Source: Parcubacteria group bacterium (lineage in GTDB: Bacteria; Patescibacteria; ABY1; Buchananbacterales; UBA6539). Taken from it: a stretch of DNA of 64,000 nucleotides. Below are positions 51,836 to 60,515 of this stretch, piece after piece. Under the pieces are notes generated by a model. That model was not told where the DNA came from. It saw only the letters and a list, made by a program, of their open reading frames with translations, and ran no database searches. The DNA lies in the NCBI GenBank assembly GCA_002687175.1, contig NYZP01000030.1:7965-71964 (forward strand). Direction: 5' to 3'. Position numbers and translations under genes: made by a program. How positions within the stretch are numbered: position 1 is the first letter of the stretch; the number at the start of each line of letters is the position of its first letter.

Positions 51836-51931
51836 ATGTGGACATTTCTCAAGAAATTCCACAAGAGGAATATGATTGCCTGGTCTCAACCGGATATTAC
51901 TCAAAACACTTCGGAGAGTGAAAATAATTAA
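51836..51931 (+). CDS. Possible 31-residue ORF
   Basis: Starts MWTFLKKFHKRNMIAW and ends TSESENN. It lies 20 bases before the cyclophilin gene. No Shine-Dalgarno and no recognised feature; listed because it fills the gap with ordinary codons. Confidence 0.25.
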   Translation: MWTFLKKFHKRNMIAWSQPDITQNTSESENN

Positions 51932-51950
51932 TAATTTAACTATTTAATCT

Positions 51951-52607
51951 ATGAAAAAACTTTTGATTTTTAGTTCATTAGGGTTACTGGCATTGGCTGG
52001 CTGCACTCAAAGTACTAATACTAATGTTAATACGGCCGTCAGTAATGAAAATACTAATCAGGCAGTGACTAATACCAACACTAACTCAACTAACACTAAT
52101 ACCAATACTACTATGACCGATGATTCAATAACCCAAGCTGTGCTCAAGACTAACCTTGGAAATATAACCTTAGAATTTTATAGTGAAGATTCTCCCAAGA
52201 CTGTTGAAAATTTTCTTAAGCTAGCTAAAGATGGCTTTTATGATGGCACTAAATTTCATCGAGTAATCAAAGATTTTATGATTCAAGGTGGTGATCCACT
52301 CAGTAAAGATGATGTAAATAAAGCCAGGTGGGGAACTGGTGGGCCAGGATATCAATTTGCCGATGAGTTTAATAGTCATAAATTAGTAAAAGGATCATTG
52401 GCCATGGCTAACTCGGGACCAAATACTAATGGCAGCCAATTTTTTATTGTTACTGCTGACAGTACACCTTGGCTTGATGGAAAACACACCAATTTTGGTT
52501 GGGTTACCTCTGGCCTAGAAATAGTTGAGCAAATTCAAGCAACTGCTGTTGATCCTTCTGATAAACCACTAGAAAATGTTATCATTGAATCAATAGAGTT
52601 AAAATAA
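51951..52607 (+). CDS. Cyclophilin-type peptidyl-prolyl isomerase, lipoprotein
   Basis: 218 residues. Signal peptide with lipobox LALAGC (Cys 18) gives a lipid anchor outside the inner membrane, followed by a Thr/Asn-rich linker and a cyclophilin domain (about residues 65-218) with FYDGTKFHRVIKDFMIQGGD, GSLAMANSGPNTNGSQFFI and LDGKHTNFGWVTSGL, including the catalytic Arg in FHR and the W of the CsA-binding region. Folds exported proteins. With the parvulin at 56768 it gives two prolyl isomerases for exported proteins in this window. Confidence 0.93.
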   Translation: MKKLLIFSSLGLLALAGCTQSTNTNVNTAVSNENTNQAVTNTNTNSTNTNTNTTMTDDSITQAVLKTNLGNITLEFYSEDSPKTVENFLKLAKDGFYDGTKFHRVIKDFMIQGGDPLSKDDVNKARWGTGGPGYQFADEFNSHKLVKGSLAMANSGPNTNGSQFFIVTADSTPWLDGKHTNFGWVTSGLEIVEQIQATAVDPSDKPLENVIIESIELK

Positions 52608-52637
52608 TCAAATTTCTTTGAAAGGAGATGAAAATAA

Positions 52638-52895
52638 ATGGGAAAACATAAAAAAGGTCCTCACATGATAACTTTTTTACTACTACTTGTTGGCGGCATC
52701 AATTGGGGACTTCAAGGAGCTTTAAATTGGGATATCAGCCAACTTTTTGGTGGTATGGAAAATATCGTATCACGAATTATTTTTGTCTTAATTGGCTTAT
52801 CTGCTGTCTATGAAATCGCAACTCACAAGAAGAACTGTAAAAAATGTAACCCTAATGAGGGGATGAAACCACTGGCACCATCTGCTGGAAATTAA
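52638..52895 (+). CDS. DUF378 membrane protein
   Basis: 85 residues; Shine-Dalgarno AAAGGAG at 52621-52627. Two helices around GGINWGLQGALNWD and FVLIGLSAVYEIAT, which is the DUF378 (YuzA) pattern, plus a C-terminal CKKCNPNEG cysteine pair. Family members are small membrane proteins of unknown role. Confidence 0.85.
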   Translation: MGKHKKGPHMITFLLLLVGGINWGLQGALNWDISQLFGGMENIVSRIIFVLIGLSAVYEIATHKKNCKKCNPNEGMKPLAPSAGN

Positions 52896-52918
52896 GCAAC
52901 TTCATAATTTTTTATATT

Positions 52919-52957
52919 AAATAAAGTCACTGTTTTGGTGACTTTATTTATTTTTTT
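52919..52957 (+). terminator. Strong terminator
   Basis: Perfect 12-bp stem AAATAAAGTCAC/GTGACTTTATTT followed by ATTTTTTTT. Confidence 0.9.
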
Positions 52958-52981
52958 AAAATAGTAATTTTGTCAATTTTT

Positions 52982-52990
52982 TGTTATAAT
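52982..52990 (+). promoter_or_regulatory. Extended -10 promoter of the P-type ATPase
   Basis: TGTTATAAT, hexamer at 52985-52990; the ATG at 53000 is 10 bases away, leaving a leader of about 3 nt. Confidence 0.6.
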
Positions 52991-52999
52991 ATATAAACT

Positions 53000-55702
53000 A
53001 TGGAAAAAACTCTTTGGCATACTTTACCCATAACTAAAGTCTTTAGTAAGCTACACACTGATAAATCAGGGTTGGATAATAACGACGTAAAAAAAAGATT
53101 AAAAAAATTTGGGTACAATAAATTACCTGAAGAAAAAGGACTTTCTACAGCCAGAATTATTCTGAGCCAATTTAAAAGTCCCTTAGTTTACATTTTAATT
53201 GGTGCTGCATTAATTTCTCTTGTTTTACAAGATTATGTTGATATGACCGTCATTTTACTGGCGGTTTTTTTAAATACTATTTTAGGATTTTATCAGGAGA
53301 ATAAAGCTAACAAAGCAATTAGTCACTTAAGAAAATTAATAGATCGAAAAGCTAAGGTTTTGAGAAATAATAATGCTGTTGAGGCTAGTGCCAAAACATT
53401 GGTTCCTGGTGACGTTATAATTCTAGAGGCTGGTGATAAAATTTCGGCTGATGCTAGACTAATATCTTTTGATAATTTTCAAGTAATTGAAGCATCTTTA
53501 ACTGGTGAATCAGTACCATCTGAAAAAAAACTAAAGTTATTAGATAAAGGAGCAGTATTAGCTGATCGTGAAAATATGGTTTTCAGTGGCACTGTAGTAG
53601 CGACCGGTAGAGCTAAAGCTATAGTTTGTGAAACTGGCATTAATACTGAGTTAGGGCAAATAACTAAGCTAGTTAAAGACACTAATGAAGAAAATACCCC
53701 GTTACAAAATCAATTAGCAGCCCTGAGCAGATTTTTATCATTTATTGTTCTAGGAGTCGCCGTACTAATAATTATTGTCGGAAAATTGCAAGGCCGTACA
53801 ATTTTTGGTTTTGGCCATCAAGCTCGTGAAGGTATGTTGAATACGGCAGCTGCGGTTGCGGTAGCAGCCATCCCCGAAGGCTTACTGATCGCTGTTACTG
53901 CTATTCTGGCCATTGGGATGCAAGCTATCCTAAAACGAAAAGCGTTGGTTCGTAAATTAGTAGCGGCAGAAACCTTAGGTAGTATATCGATTATATGTAC
54001 TGACAAAACTGGTACATTGACTGAGGGAAAAATGCAAGTTTCCAGAATAATAAGTTTAGGTGAAGAAATTTCATTAAAAAAATCATTTCAATACCACGAC
54101 ACAACTCAACTGAAAGACCACGATTTAATGATTAAAATTTCTTTACTTTGTAATAATGCCGTTATTGAGAATCCTGACGAAGAATTAGAAAAAAGAAAAA
54201 TACTGGGCAGTCCCACTGAAAGTGCGTTGTTAGTTGGTGCTATTCAGGCTGGTATTCCATATAAATCTATCGAGAAAAGACAAGCACGTATTGCTGAAAT
54301 TCCCTTTGATTCAGCAACTAAGTATATGGCCACTTTAAATAAATTAGATACCAAAAAAAATGTTATCTATATTAAAGGGGCTCCAGAAAAAATTATTTCT
54401 ATGTCATCAAAAGTCAGAATAAACGGCAAGACTGAAAAGTTAACAGAAGGCAAAATAAAGTCATTAAAACAAAAATATGAAAAGTTGACCAATCAAGGTT
54501 TAAGAGTTTTAGCCTTTGGCTATCGACAGGTACCTAATGACAATAAACTAGTGCTCAAGGATGAGTTACATGACACAATTTTTATTGGATTTATTGCCCT
54601 ACAAGACCCTCTTCGGGTTGAAACTAAGGAAACATTCAAATTAACTAAAATAGCAGGCATTAGACCAATCATTATTACTGGTGACCACAAATTAACGGCC
54701 AAAGCTGTAGTAGCAGAGCTTGGTCTAAAAATTGAAGAAAAAAATATTTTAGAAGGTAGTGACCTTGATAAGATGAGTGACGAAAAACTAGCTAAAAAAG
54801 TCAGGAGTATTGACATCTATGCCAGAGTAGAGCCAAAACATAAACTGCGTATTATTGACGCCTGGCAAAAAAAAGGTGAGGTAGTGGCGATGACTGGTGA
54901 TGGAGTTAACGATGCTCCAGCCATTAAAGCAGCTGATGTAGGTATTGCCCTAGGTTCAGGGACTGATGTCGCTAAAGAAACTTCCGATATAATTTTACTG
55001 GACAATAATTTTAAAACAATCGTTGCCGCTATTGAACGTGGACGAGTTATTTTTGATAACATTAAAAAAAATGTTCTGTATCTATTATCCGACAGTTTTT
55101 CAGAGATAATTTTAATTATCGGTGCTTTATTGTTAGCTTTGCCGTTACCAATTTTACCGGCTCAAATTATTTGGATTAATTTAATTGCTGACGGCTTACC
55201 AAGTTTAGCTCTTACTCAAGAAAAAGGTGAAAAGGAAGTAATGTTAGATAAACCACGCAAAAAATCAACAAAAATATTGGATGGCGAAATGAAAACATTG
55301 ATATTTATTATCGGTATCGTTACTGATATAGTTTTACTAACTTTATTTTATTTGTTAGTTAATCAAAATAATTTTGATATTACACGTATTAGAACAATTA
55401 TTTTTGCCGCGATTGGAATTGATTCTTTGCTTTATGTTTTTTCCTGCCGGAGCTTACGTCACACCATTTTCCAAATGAATCCATTTTCAAACTTATATTT
55501 AATTGGCGCCGTAGCCATAGGACTCATTTTACAATTCCTGGCAATCTATTTACCTGTTCTACAAAAAGCTCTTGAAACTATTCCTTTAGGACCAACCGAT
55601 TGGCTGATTGTGGCCGTATTAGCAATAATTAAAATCATTGCTATTGAATTTGGAAAATATTACTTTATTATCAAAAAATCTAAAGTCCAAGTTCATGTCT
55701 AA
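53000..55702 (+). CDS. Cation-transporting P-type ATPase (calcium-type)
   Basis: 900-residue P2-type ATPase. Cytosolic N-terminus typical for SERCA/PMR1-like pumps (WHTLPITKVF..FGYNKLPE), actuator TGESVPSEK near residue 170, M4 motif PEGLLIAVTAIL near residue 290 with the calcium-site Glu, phosphorylation motif DKTGTLTEG near residue 335, KGAPEKII, TGDGVNDAPAIKAADVGIALG near residue 630, and six C-terminal helices. Ion specificity cannot be fixed from this alone; calcium or sodium is likely. Confidence 0.92.
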   Translation: MEKTLWHTLPITKVFSKLHTDKSGLDNNDVKKRLKKFGYNKLPEEKGLSTARIILSQFKSPLVYILIGAALISLVLQDYVDMTVILLAVFLNTILGFYQENKANKAISHLRKLIDRKAKVLRNNNAVEASAKTLVPGDVIILEAGDKISADARLISFDNFQVIEASLTGESVPSEKKLKLLDKGAVLADRENMVFSGTVVATGRAKAIVCETGINTELGQITKLVKDTNEENTPLQNQLAALSRFLSFIVLGVAVLIIIVGKLQGRTIFGFGHQAREGMLNTAAAVAVAAIPEGLLIAVTAILAIGMQAILKRKALVRKLVAAETLGSISIICTDKTGTLTEGKMQVSRIISLGEEISLKKSFQYHDTTQLKDHDLMIKISLLCNNAVIENPDEELEKRKILGSPTESALLVGAIQAGIPYKSIEKRQARIAEIPFDSATKYMATLNKLDTKKNVIYIKGAPEKIISMSSKVRINGKTEKLTEGKIKSLKQKYEKLTNQGLRVLAFGYRQVPNDNKLVLKDELHDTIFIGFIALQDPLRVETKETFKLTKIAGIRPIIITGDHKLTAKAVVAELGLKIEEKNILEGSDLDKMSDEKLAKKVRSIDIYARVEPKHKLRIIDAWQKKGEVVAMTGDGVNDAPAIKAADVGIALGSGTDVAKETSDIILLDNNFKTIVAAIERGRVIFDNIKKNVLYLLSDSFSEIILIIGALLLALPLPILPAQIIWINLIADGLPSLALTQEKGEKEVMLDKPRKKSTKILDGEMKTLIFIIGIVTDIVLLTLFYLLVNQNNFDITRIRTIIFAAIGIDSLLYVFSCRSLRHTIFQMNPFSNLYLIGAVAIGLILQFLAIYLPVLQKALETIPLGPTDWLIVAVLAIIKIIAIEFGKYYFIIKKSKVQVHV

Positions 55703-56306
55703 TTCTTTAGTCTATAAATATTTAATTCTAAATGATGATGAAAATGTAATTAAAATAGTTAGACAGCGTTCGCTACAGCTCTTTCAATCAATAATTATTC
55801 CGATCATTCTTATAATTTTACCTTTTTTCTTTCTTTATCCTTTATTTAACTGGGGTAATAAAGGTATTATTCTTTTTTCTAGCTTAGTTTTTATTGGATT
55901 AATTTGGTTAATTAGAAATGTAGTAATCTGGTATCTTCAAATTTTTATAATTACCGATAAACGTGTAGTTGATATTGATCAAAAAGGAATGTTTCGTAAA
56001 ACTGTTTCCGATATACCACTGACAAAAGTGGGTGATGTTTTTTATCAAGTCAATGGGATTTGGCAAACTATATTTAGAATAGGTAATATTTATCTAGTAT
56101 TAACCGATAGTAAAACTAAAATTGAAATTAAAAATATTGCTCAACCTAGTAAAACCCAACAGCTTGTTCTTCAGCTAAAGGATGATTTTTTAAAGCAAGC
56201 AAAAGATACAAGCTCACTTTCCACAAAAGATCTAATTGAATTAATTGAAAAAATAAAGTTAAATATTGGCGAGAAGAAATTTAATGGAATTTTAGACCAA
56301 AAATAA
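55695..56306 (+). CDS. Bacterial PH-domain membrane protein
   Basis: 203 residues from the ATG at 55695, which overlaps the end of the ATPase gene by 8 bases; the longer frame from 55638 lies inside that gene. Two helices near residues 35-90, then a PH (bPH2/YdbT-like) domain with IITDKRVVDIDQKGMFRKTV, IPLTKVGDVFYQVNGIWQ and VLTDSKTKIEIKNIAQP. A small cytosolic tail follows. Membrane-associated, unknown role. Confidence 0.85.
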   Translation: MSNSLVYKYLILNDDENVIKIVRQRSLQLFQSIIIPIILIILPFFFLYPLFNWGNKGIILFSSLVFIGLIWLIRNVVIWYLQIFIITDKRVVDIDQKGMFRKTVSDIPLTKVGDVFYQVNGIWQTIFRIGNIYLVLTDSKTKIEIKNIAQPSKTQQLVLQLKDDFLKQAKDTSSLSTKDLIELIEKIKLNIGEKKFNGILDQK

Positions 56307-56314
56307 AAGTAAAA

Positions 56315-56343
56315 TTGAGAAAAAGCAAAAAAATTGTTATAAT
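56315..56343 (+). promoter_or_regulatory. Sigma70 promoter with extended -10
   Basis: TTGAGA at 56315-56320, 17-bp spacer, TATAAT at 56338-56343 preceded by TGT. Confidence 0.7.
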
Positions 56344-56363
56344 TAATTTAGCCAAGATCAGAA

Positions 56364-56765
56364 ATGATAAATGATAGAGTTAGAAATAAATCAAAATGGA
56401 AGGTAAAATTGCTACTGGCACTAGCAGTCATCATTTTAGTGATTGTCGCTATTAATTTATCCCGGGAAATCAGTAAAGGTCGTCAGATCAATAAAGAGAT
56501 TACTAATCTAGAAAAAAATATAGATGATATTAGCCAAAGTAATGAGGAACTGAAACAGCTAATTGAGTACTTTAATTCAAATGCCTATATCGAAGAAAAA
56601 GCTAGGACAGATTTAGGTCTTAAAAAAGAAGGGGAACAAGTGGTGGTTGTCTCTGATTTAGTAGAAGATGATATTTTGAATGATAGCTCTCCAGATAGTA
56701 AGCCACCAAAAGTTGAAATGACTGAGTCAAATCTTAAAAAATGGTGGAAATATTTTTTTGAATAA
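56364..56765 (+). CDS. Septum formation initiator DivIC/FtsL-like
   Basis: 133 residues: a short basic N-terminus, one helix (LLLALAVIILVIVAI, residues about 15-30), a coiled coil and the DivIC hallmark YIEEKARTDLGLKKEGEQ near residue 73. It belongs to the divisome and precedes the parvulin gene and, further on, ftsE-ftsX; a cell-division and envelope neighbourhood. Confidence 0.88.
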   Translation: MINDRVRNKSKWKVKLLLALAVIILVIVAINLSREISKGRQINKEITNLEKNIDDISQSNEELKQLIEYFNSNAYIEEKARTDLGLKKEGEQVVVVSDLVEDDILNDSSPDSKPPKVEMTESNLKKWWKYFFE

Positions 56766-56767
56766 AT

Positions 56768-58129
56768 ATGATTGACCAAAAACAAAAGTCTGAATCACCA
56801 AACCCAGAAGACGAATTAAATGATCCAGAAATTAGTAAGTTAAGGAATGCTGTTTTAAAATGGGTAGAAGCAAAAAGTGATGATGATATAAAAACTAAAA
56901 CCGATAAAGATAATACAAAGAAAGTAAAAAAAATTAAAAAGATTAAAATTCCAAACATTATAAAACATAAAAATAAAACTCCTCAAGAAAATAGAAAAGT
57001 TAAACCTGATGACCTGGATGTACCTAAACCAGAAATTAAAAGTGACAGTTTTATTAATCTTGGCGCACAAAAAATGCCAACCTTAAATAAAGCAGTAAAT
57101 AAGGTTAGTAAAAATATTAAAGAAGCACCAAAAATTAAAAAAACTCTTCCATTTTTAAAAGAATTTTCAACGACTGATAAGGATCAAGATACAAAAGTAG
57201 CTCCTGTACCTAAAAAATCAAAATCTCCTGGAAAACAATTTAAAATATTGATATCATTTTCAGTTCTGATCTTATTATTAATAATAATTTATGGAGCTAT
57301 AATTTACCTCTTTAAGTTAAATAATCCAGTCACAAAATTTATTACTAGAATAATTCCGTATCCAGCAGCGATGGTTGATTTATGACCCATCAGTTACTAT
57401 CACTGGCAACAACAAGTTGATAGTTTAAGAAATTTCTATGATAAAGAAGCTAATACTGCTCCTGGTTCTAATATTCCCAGTTTAAATGATACACAGAAAC
57501 ACATACTGGAACGAATGATTAACCAAATATTATTAAATAAGCTAGCCGTAATATATAACGTTGAAGTAAATGATAATGAACTAAATGAAGAAACGGATAA
57601 TTTAATTGAGGAGATCGGTGGACAACAAGCATTTAATAATCAGCTACAAAATCTTTACAACTGGACAGTTGATGATTTTCAACAAGAAATTTTAAAACCA
57701 CTATTATTAAAAAATAAATTGAGTTTAGCTATTATTCTTGATGATTCACTAAACATAGAAGCTAGAAAAAAAGCTGAGGAAATTTTAACTAAATTAAAAG
57801 ATGAAGGTGGCTCATTTATTGAATTAGCCAAAGAATTTAGTGAAGATGTCACTTCTATCCAAGGAGGGGATCTAGGTTATTTCAGTAAAGGACAAATGGT
57901 TGAAGAATTTGAAAAGGTAGCATTTTCGTTAGAGCCAGGAGAAATAAGTGATATTGTAAAAACTCAATTTGGCTATCATATTATTAAAGTAGAAGAAAAA
58001 TTAACTGGTGAAAACAATGAAGTTACTCAGGTAAGAGCCAGGCATATTTTAGTAAGAGGTATGGATCTTGATGCATACCTGGAAGACTTAAAACAGAAGC
58101 AGTTCATTCTCAGATTTGTTAAAATATAA
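56768..58129 (+). pseudogene. Parvulin-type (PrsA/SurA-like) foldase interrupted by TGA
   Basis: One frame from 56768 to 58129 (453 codons) encodes a Lys-rich N-terminus (residues 1-150), a membrane helix (ILISFSVLILLLIIIYGAII, about 160-180), a SurA-N-like helical domain and a rotamase domain near the C-terminus (EDVTSIQGGDLGYF, FSLEPGEISDIVKTQFGYHIIKV). Codon 206 (57383-57385) is TGA, in the conserved stretch PYPAAMVDL-TGA-PISYY, where relatives have Gly-Arg or Trp-Arg. The frame is otherwise intact. CGA to TGA is the simplest cause. May be a recent pseudogene, readthrough, or sequencing error; without it the exported foldase domain has no anchor. Confidence 0.85.
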
Positions 58130-58132
58130 AAT

Positions 58133-58205
58133 AGCCGGAGGAGGGAGTCGAACCCTCGACCTCTGCTTTACGAAAGCATTGCTCTACCAACTGAGCTACC
58201 CCGGC
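58133..58205 (-). tRNA. tRNA-Thr (anticodon CGT)
   Basis: Acceptor GCCGGGG/CTCCGGC (one G-T pair), D arm GCTCAGTTGGTAGAGC, anticodon loop TTCGTAA (CGT), T arm GAGGG/CCCTC with TTCGACT. CCA not encoded. Confidence 0.93.
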
Positions 58206-58236
58206 ATAGTTTTTGATTTTAGCCTCTACTACTAAA

Positions 58237-58417
58237 AGCGGGTGAGCGGAGTCCCCGCCTGCCATCACCTAAGCGGGCGACCGGAATCGAACCGGCGACC
58301 TTCTGCTTGGGAAGCAGACATTCTACCACTAAACTACGCCCGCTCAGGCAAGGACGGGCAGGGAACCGCCGTATTCAGCTTGGGAAGCTGATGTAATAGC
58401 CGTTATACGACACCCGC
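58237..58417 (-). tRNA. tRNA-Gly (anticodon CCC) interrupted in the T-loop
   Basis: Reading 58417-58363 and 58253-58237 together gives a complete 72-nt tRNA-Gly: acceptor GCGGGTG/CACCCGC (7 of 7), anticodon stem TCAGC/GCTGA with loop TTCCCAA, T stem GGCGG/CCGCT, T loop TTC + GACT. The two parts are separated by 109 nt (58254-58362) inserted exactly between TTC and GACT of the T loop. The insertion contains the whole tRNA-Gly at 58272-58343, flanked by arms that pair over about 10 bp (CCCGTCC...GGCGGG type). Whether the outer tRNA is ever made is not visible. Confidence 0.75.
58272..58343 (-). tRNA. tRNA-Gly (anticodon CCC), nested inside another tRNA-Gly
   Basis: Complete cloverleaf: acceptor GCGGGCG/CGCCCGC, D arm, anticodon stem TCTGC/GCAGA with loop TTCCCAA, T arm GCCGG/CCGGT. 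CCA not encoded. It lies wholly within the T-loop insertion of the outer tRNA-Gly. Confidence 0.93.
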
Positions 58418-58485
58418 AAAGTCACTAGATATTATAAACAAATTAATAAAATAAATAAAGTTATCCCAGAAAGTGATAAATAAAA

Positions 58486-59166
58486 ATGATAATCTTCAAA
58501 AATATTTCTAAAATTTATCCACCTAATGTAGTTGCCTTAAAAAATATTAATCTTCATATAAAACCCAAGGAATTCGTTTCGATAGTCGGACGTAGCGGTA
58601 CCGGAAAGACTACATTAGTTAAAATATTAACCGCCGAAGAATCTTCAACTAAAGGACGTATTATTGTTGGCGGTTGGGACATAACCTATATTAAACCTCG
58701 TGAGATACCGGTTTTAAGAAGGCAAATTGGTGTTGTTTTTCAAGACTTTAAACTATTAGCTAAAAAAACAGTTTTTGAAAATATTGCTTTTGCTCTACAG
58801 GCATGTGGTACTGACCAACAAAAAATAAAAGAAATTATACCCCAGGTCCTAAAAATTGTCAGTTTAACCGGAAAAGAAAATCGTTATCCAATACAACTTT
58901 CGGGCGGTGAACAACAAAGAGTCGCTATTGCACGGGCGTTAGTGCATCGTCCAAAAATATTGGTAGCTGATGAACCAACTGGTAATTTAGACTCCATTAA
59001 CACTCAGGAAATAATGGACTTGTTACTAAAAATTAATGAATTTGGCACTACTGTAGTTTTAGTAAGTCATAATAAAGAAGTTATAAATTCTATTAATAAA
59101 CGAGTAATCACTATTGATAATGGGGAGATTATCTCCGATCAAAAAATAGGTAAATACCTACTATAA
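58486..59166 (+). CDS. ftsE: Cell division ABC ATPase FtsE
   Basis: 226-residue ABC ATPase. Walker A GRSGTGKTTLVK near residue 35, Q loop VFQDFKLL, signature LSGGEQQRVAIARALV near residue 137 and Walker B ILVADEPTGNLD near residue 159. Paired with FtsX 3 bases downstream; in other bacteria FtsEX controls peptidoglycan hydrolases at the septum. Confidence 0.95.
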   Translation: MIIFKNISKIYPPNVVALKNINLHIKPKEFVSIVGRSGTGKTTLVKILTAEESSTKGRIIVGGWDITYIKPREIPVLRRQIGVVFQDFKLLAKKTVFENIAFALQACGTDQQKIKEIIPQVLKIVSLTGKENRYPIQLSGGEQQRVAIARALVHRPKILVADEPTGNLDSINTQEIMDLLLKINEFGTTVVLVSHNKEVINSINKRVITIDNGEIISDQKIGKYLL

Positions 59167-59169
59167 ATT

Positions 59170-60087
59170 ATGATTAGTTCTTCAATCTTTAGAATAATAC
59201 TTTTTGCCTGGCAAAGTTTTTGGCGTAATATCTGGCTTTCAATAGTCACTATTACAATTATAGTGTTAACTTTTATCTCTATTAATTTTTTAATTACCGT
59301 AAATGTTGTTAGTGATGCCGCCATTAATATTGTTAAAGATAAAGTTGATATCAGCGTCTATTTTAGACCAGATATTACTGAACCACAGGTTGATGAAGTC
59401 CAAACTTATTTGTCATCGTTAACTCAAATCAAAGAAATCAACTACATCTCACAACAAGAGGCATTAGAAAAATTTAGACAAGCTCACCGAGAAGATCAAG
59501 TTATTATCGAATCACTTGAAGAACTTGAAACTAATCCGATTGGTGCCACTCTGCAAATTAGAGCAAAAAATATTGATGATTATCCTGAGATTATTAGTAT
59601 CCTGGACAATTCAAAATATAATGATTTAATTTTAGATAAAAATTTTGACGACAACCAAGCTTATATTGGAAAAATTAAAGAATTTTCTGACAACATTAGA
59701 AAAGTTGGTTTATTTAGTCTTGGAGTATTCGCTATCATTGCCTTGCTGATAGTTTTCAACACCATCAGGGTGGCCATTTATACCCACCGTGAAGAAATTG
59801 GAGTAATGAAGCTGGTTGGTGCCACTAATTGGTTTATTAGAAGTCCATTTTTAGTAGAAGCAGTTTTTTATGGAGTGGTATCATGCGTCATTGCCATTAT
59901 TATTATTTATCCGTTACTCAATTTTATTCAGCCTCACATTAATAGCTTCTTTTTAACCGAGGAGTTTAACGTGATTAACTATTTCAATCAAAATTTCTGG
60001 AAAATTTTTGGACTTGAAATTTTAGTAATTATTTTTTTAAATATTATCACTAGTGTGGTAGCTATTAGACGATACCTTAAAGTATAA
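59170..60087 (+). CDS. ftsX: Cell division permease FtsX
   Basis: 305-residue permease with four helices: one at residues 20-45, an extracytoplasmic loop with VDISVYFRPDITEPQVDEV and the EALEKFRQAH segment, then three C-terminal helices including the FtsX block FNTIRVAIYTHREEIGVMKLVGATNWFIR (in two parts, near residue 198). It anchors FtsE to the membrane and signals to a wall hydrolase; the hydrolase partner is not in view. Confidence 0.94.
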   Translation: MISSSIFRIILFAWQSFWRNIWLSIVTITIIVLTFISINFLITVNVVSDAAINIVKDKVDISVYFRPDITEPQVDEVQTYLSSLTQIKEINYISQQEALEKFRQAHREDQVIIESLEELETNPIGATLQIRAKNIDDYPEIISILDNSKYNDLILDKNFDDNQAYIGKIKEFSDNIRKVGLFSLGVFAIIALLIVFNTIRVAIYTHREEIGVMKLVGATNWFIRSPFLVEAVFYGVVSCVIAIIIIYPLLNFIQPHINSFFLTEEFNVINYFNQNFWKIFGLEILVIIFLNIITSVVAIRRYLKV

Positions 60088-60166
60088 GATCATACCTTCT
60101 AAGTATTGACATTTTACTAAATTTCATTTAAATTAGATTACTGCAAAGAGGTTGTCACAACAATAT

Positions 60167-60247
60167 TCGGGGATCGTCTAAGCCCCGCCCTTCGGCGGGG
60201 CAGGGTCCGGACAGCTGGTGGAATGGGGTTCAATACTGCAACAATAT
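60167..60247 (+). pseudogene. Partial tRNA-Gln copy with D-loop palindrome
   Basis: Repeats the flank and 5' part of the intact gene (CAATATTCGGGGATCGTCTAA, here read in two pieces) but holds an 8-bp palindrome (GCCCCGCC-CTTC-GGCGGGGC, 60182-60201) in the D loop, then CAGGGTCCGGACAGCTGG, and loses the anticodon and T arms. Confidence 0.75.
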
Positions 60248-60321
60248 TCGGGGATCGTCTAAGGGTAGGACAGCTGGTTTTGGTCCAGCCAATCCAGGTT
60301 CGAATCCTGGTCCCCGAGCCA
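60248..60321 (+). tRNA. tRNA-Gln (anticodon TTG)
   Basis: Acceptor TCGGGGA/TCCCCGA, anticodon stem GCTGG/CCAGC with loop TTTTGGT (TTG), T arm TCCAGG/CCTGG with TTCGAAT, encoded CCA at 60319-60321. With the CTG isoacceptor at 9945 it covers both Gln codons. Confidence 0.94.
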
Positions 60322-60437
60322 AAAGTACTCTTCAATGTTTTATGTATTAAAAAAATAATAGATAATAAAATATTTGCAAGATATTCTGATGATTTAATAA
60401 ATAAAATTTTGTAATCTCTGGGTTGTCATAATTCGTG

Positions 60438-60495
60438 CCAGGTTCTGCGCCAAAGGCGCACCCGCCTTTGGCGGGGAATCCTGGTCCCCGAGCCA
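60438..60495 (+). pseudogene. tRNA-Gln 3' relic with T-loop palindromes
   Basis: CCAGGTTC and GAATCCTGGTCCCCGAG-CCA, the whole 3' third of tRNA-Gln, are split between TTC and GAA by 30 bases holding two palindromes (TGCGCC-AAA-GGCGCA and CCCGCC-TTT-GGCGGG). No 5' part is adjacent. Together with the 5' copy at 60167 it brackets the intact gene. Confidence 0.75.
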
Positions 60496-60515
60496 GAATC
60501 TATCATAAATAAAAT

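Noticed and set aside
57383..57385. TGA recoded as an amino acid (as in Gracilibacteria or Absconditabacteria)
   Set aside because: TGA ends genes in ATGA overlaps at 13393, 21613, 32439, 34792 and 41522, where reading on gives no sensible protein. The in-frame TGA codons are therefore real lesions or exceptions.
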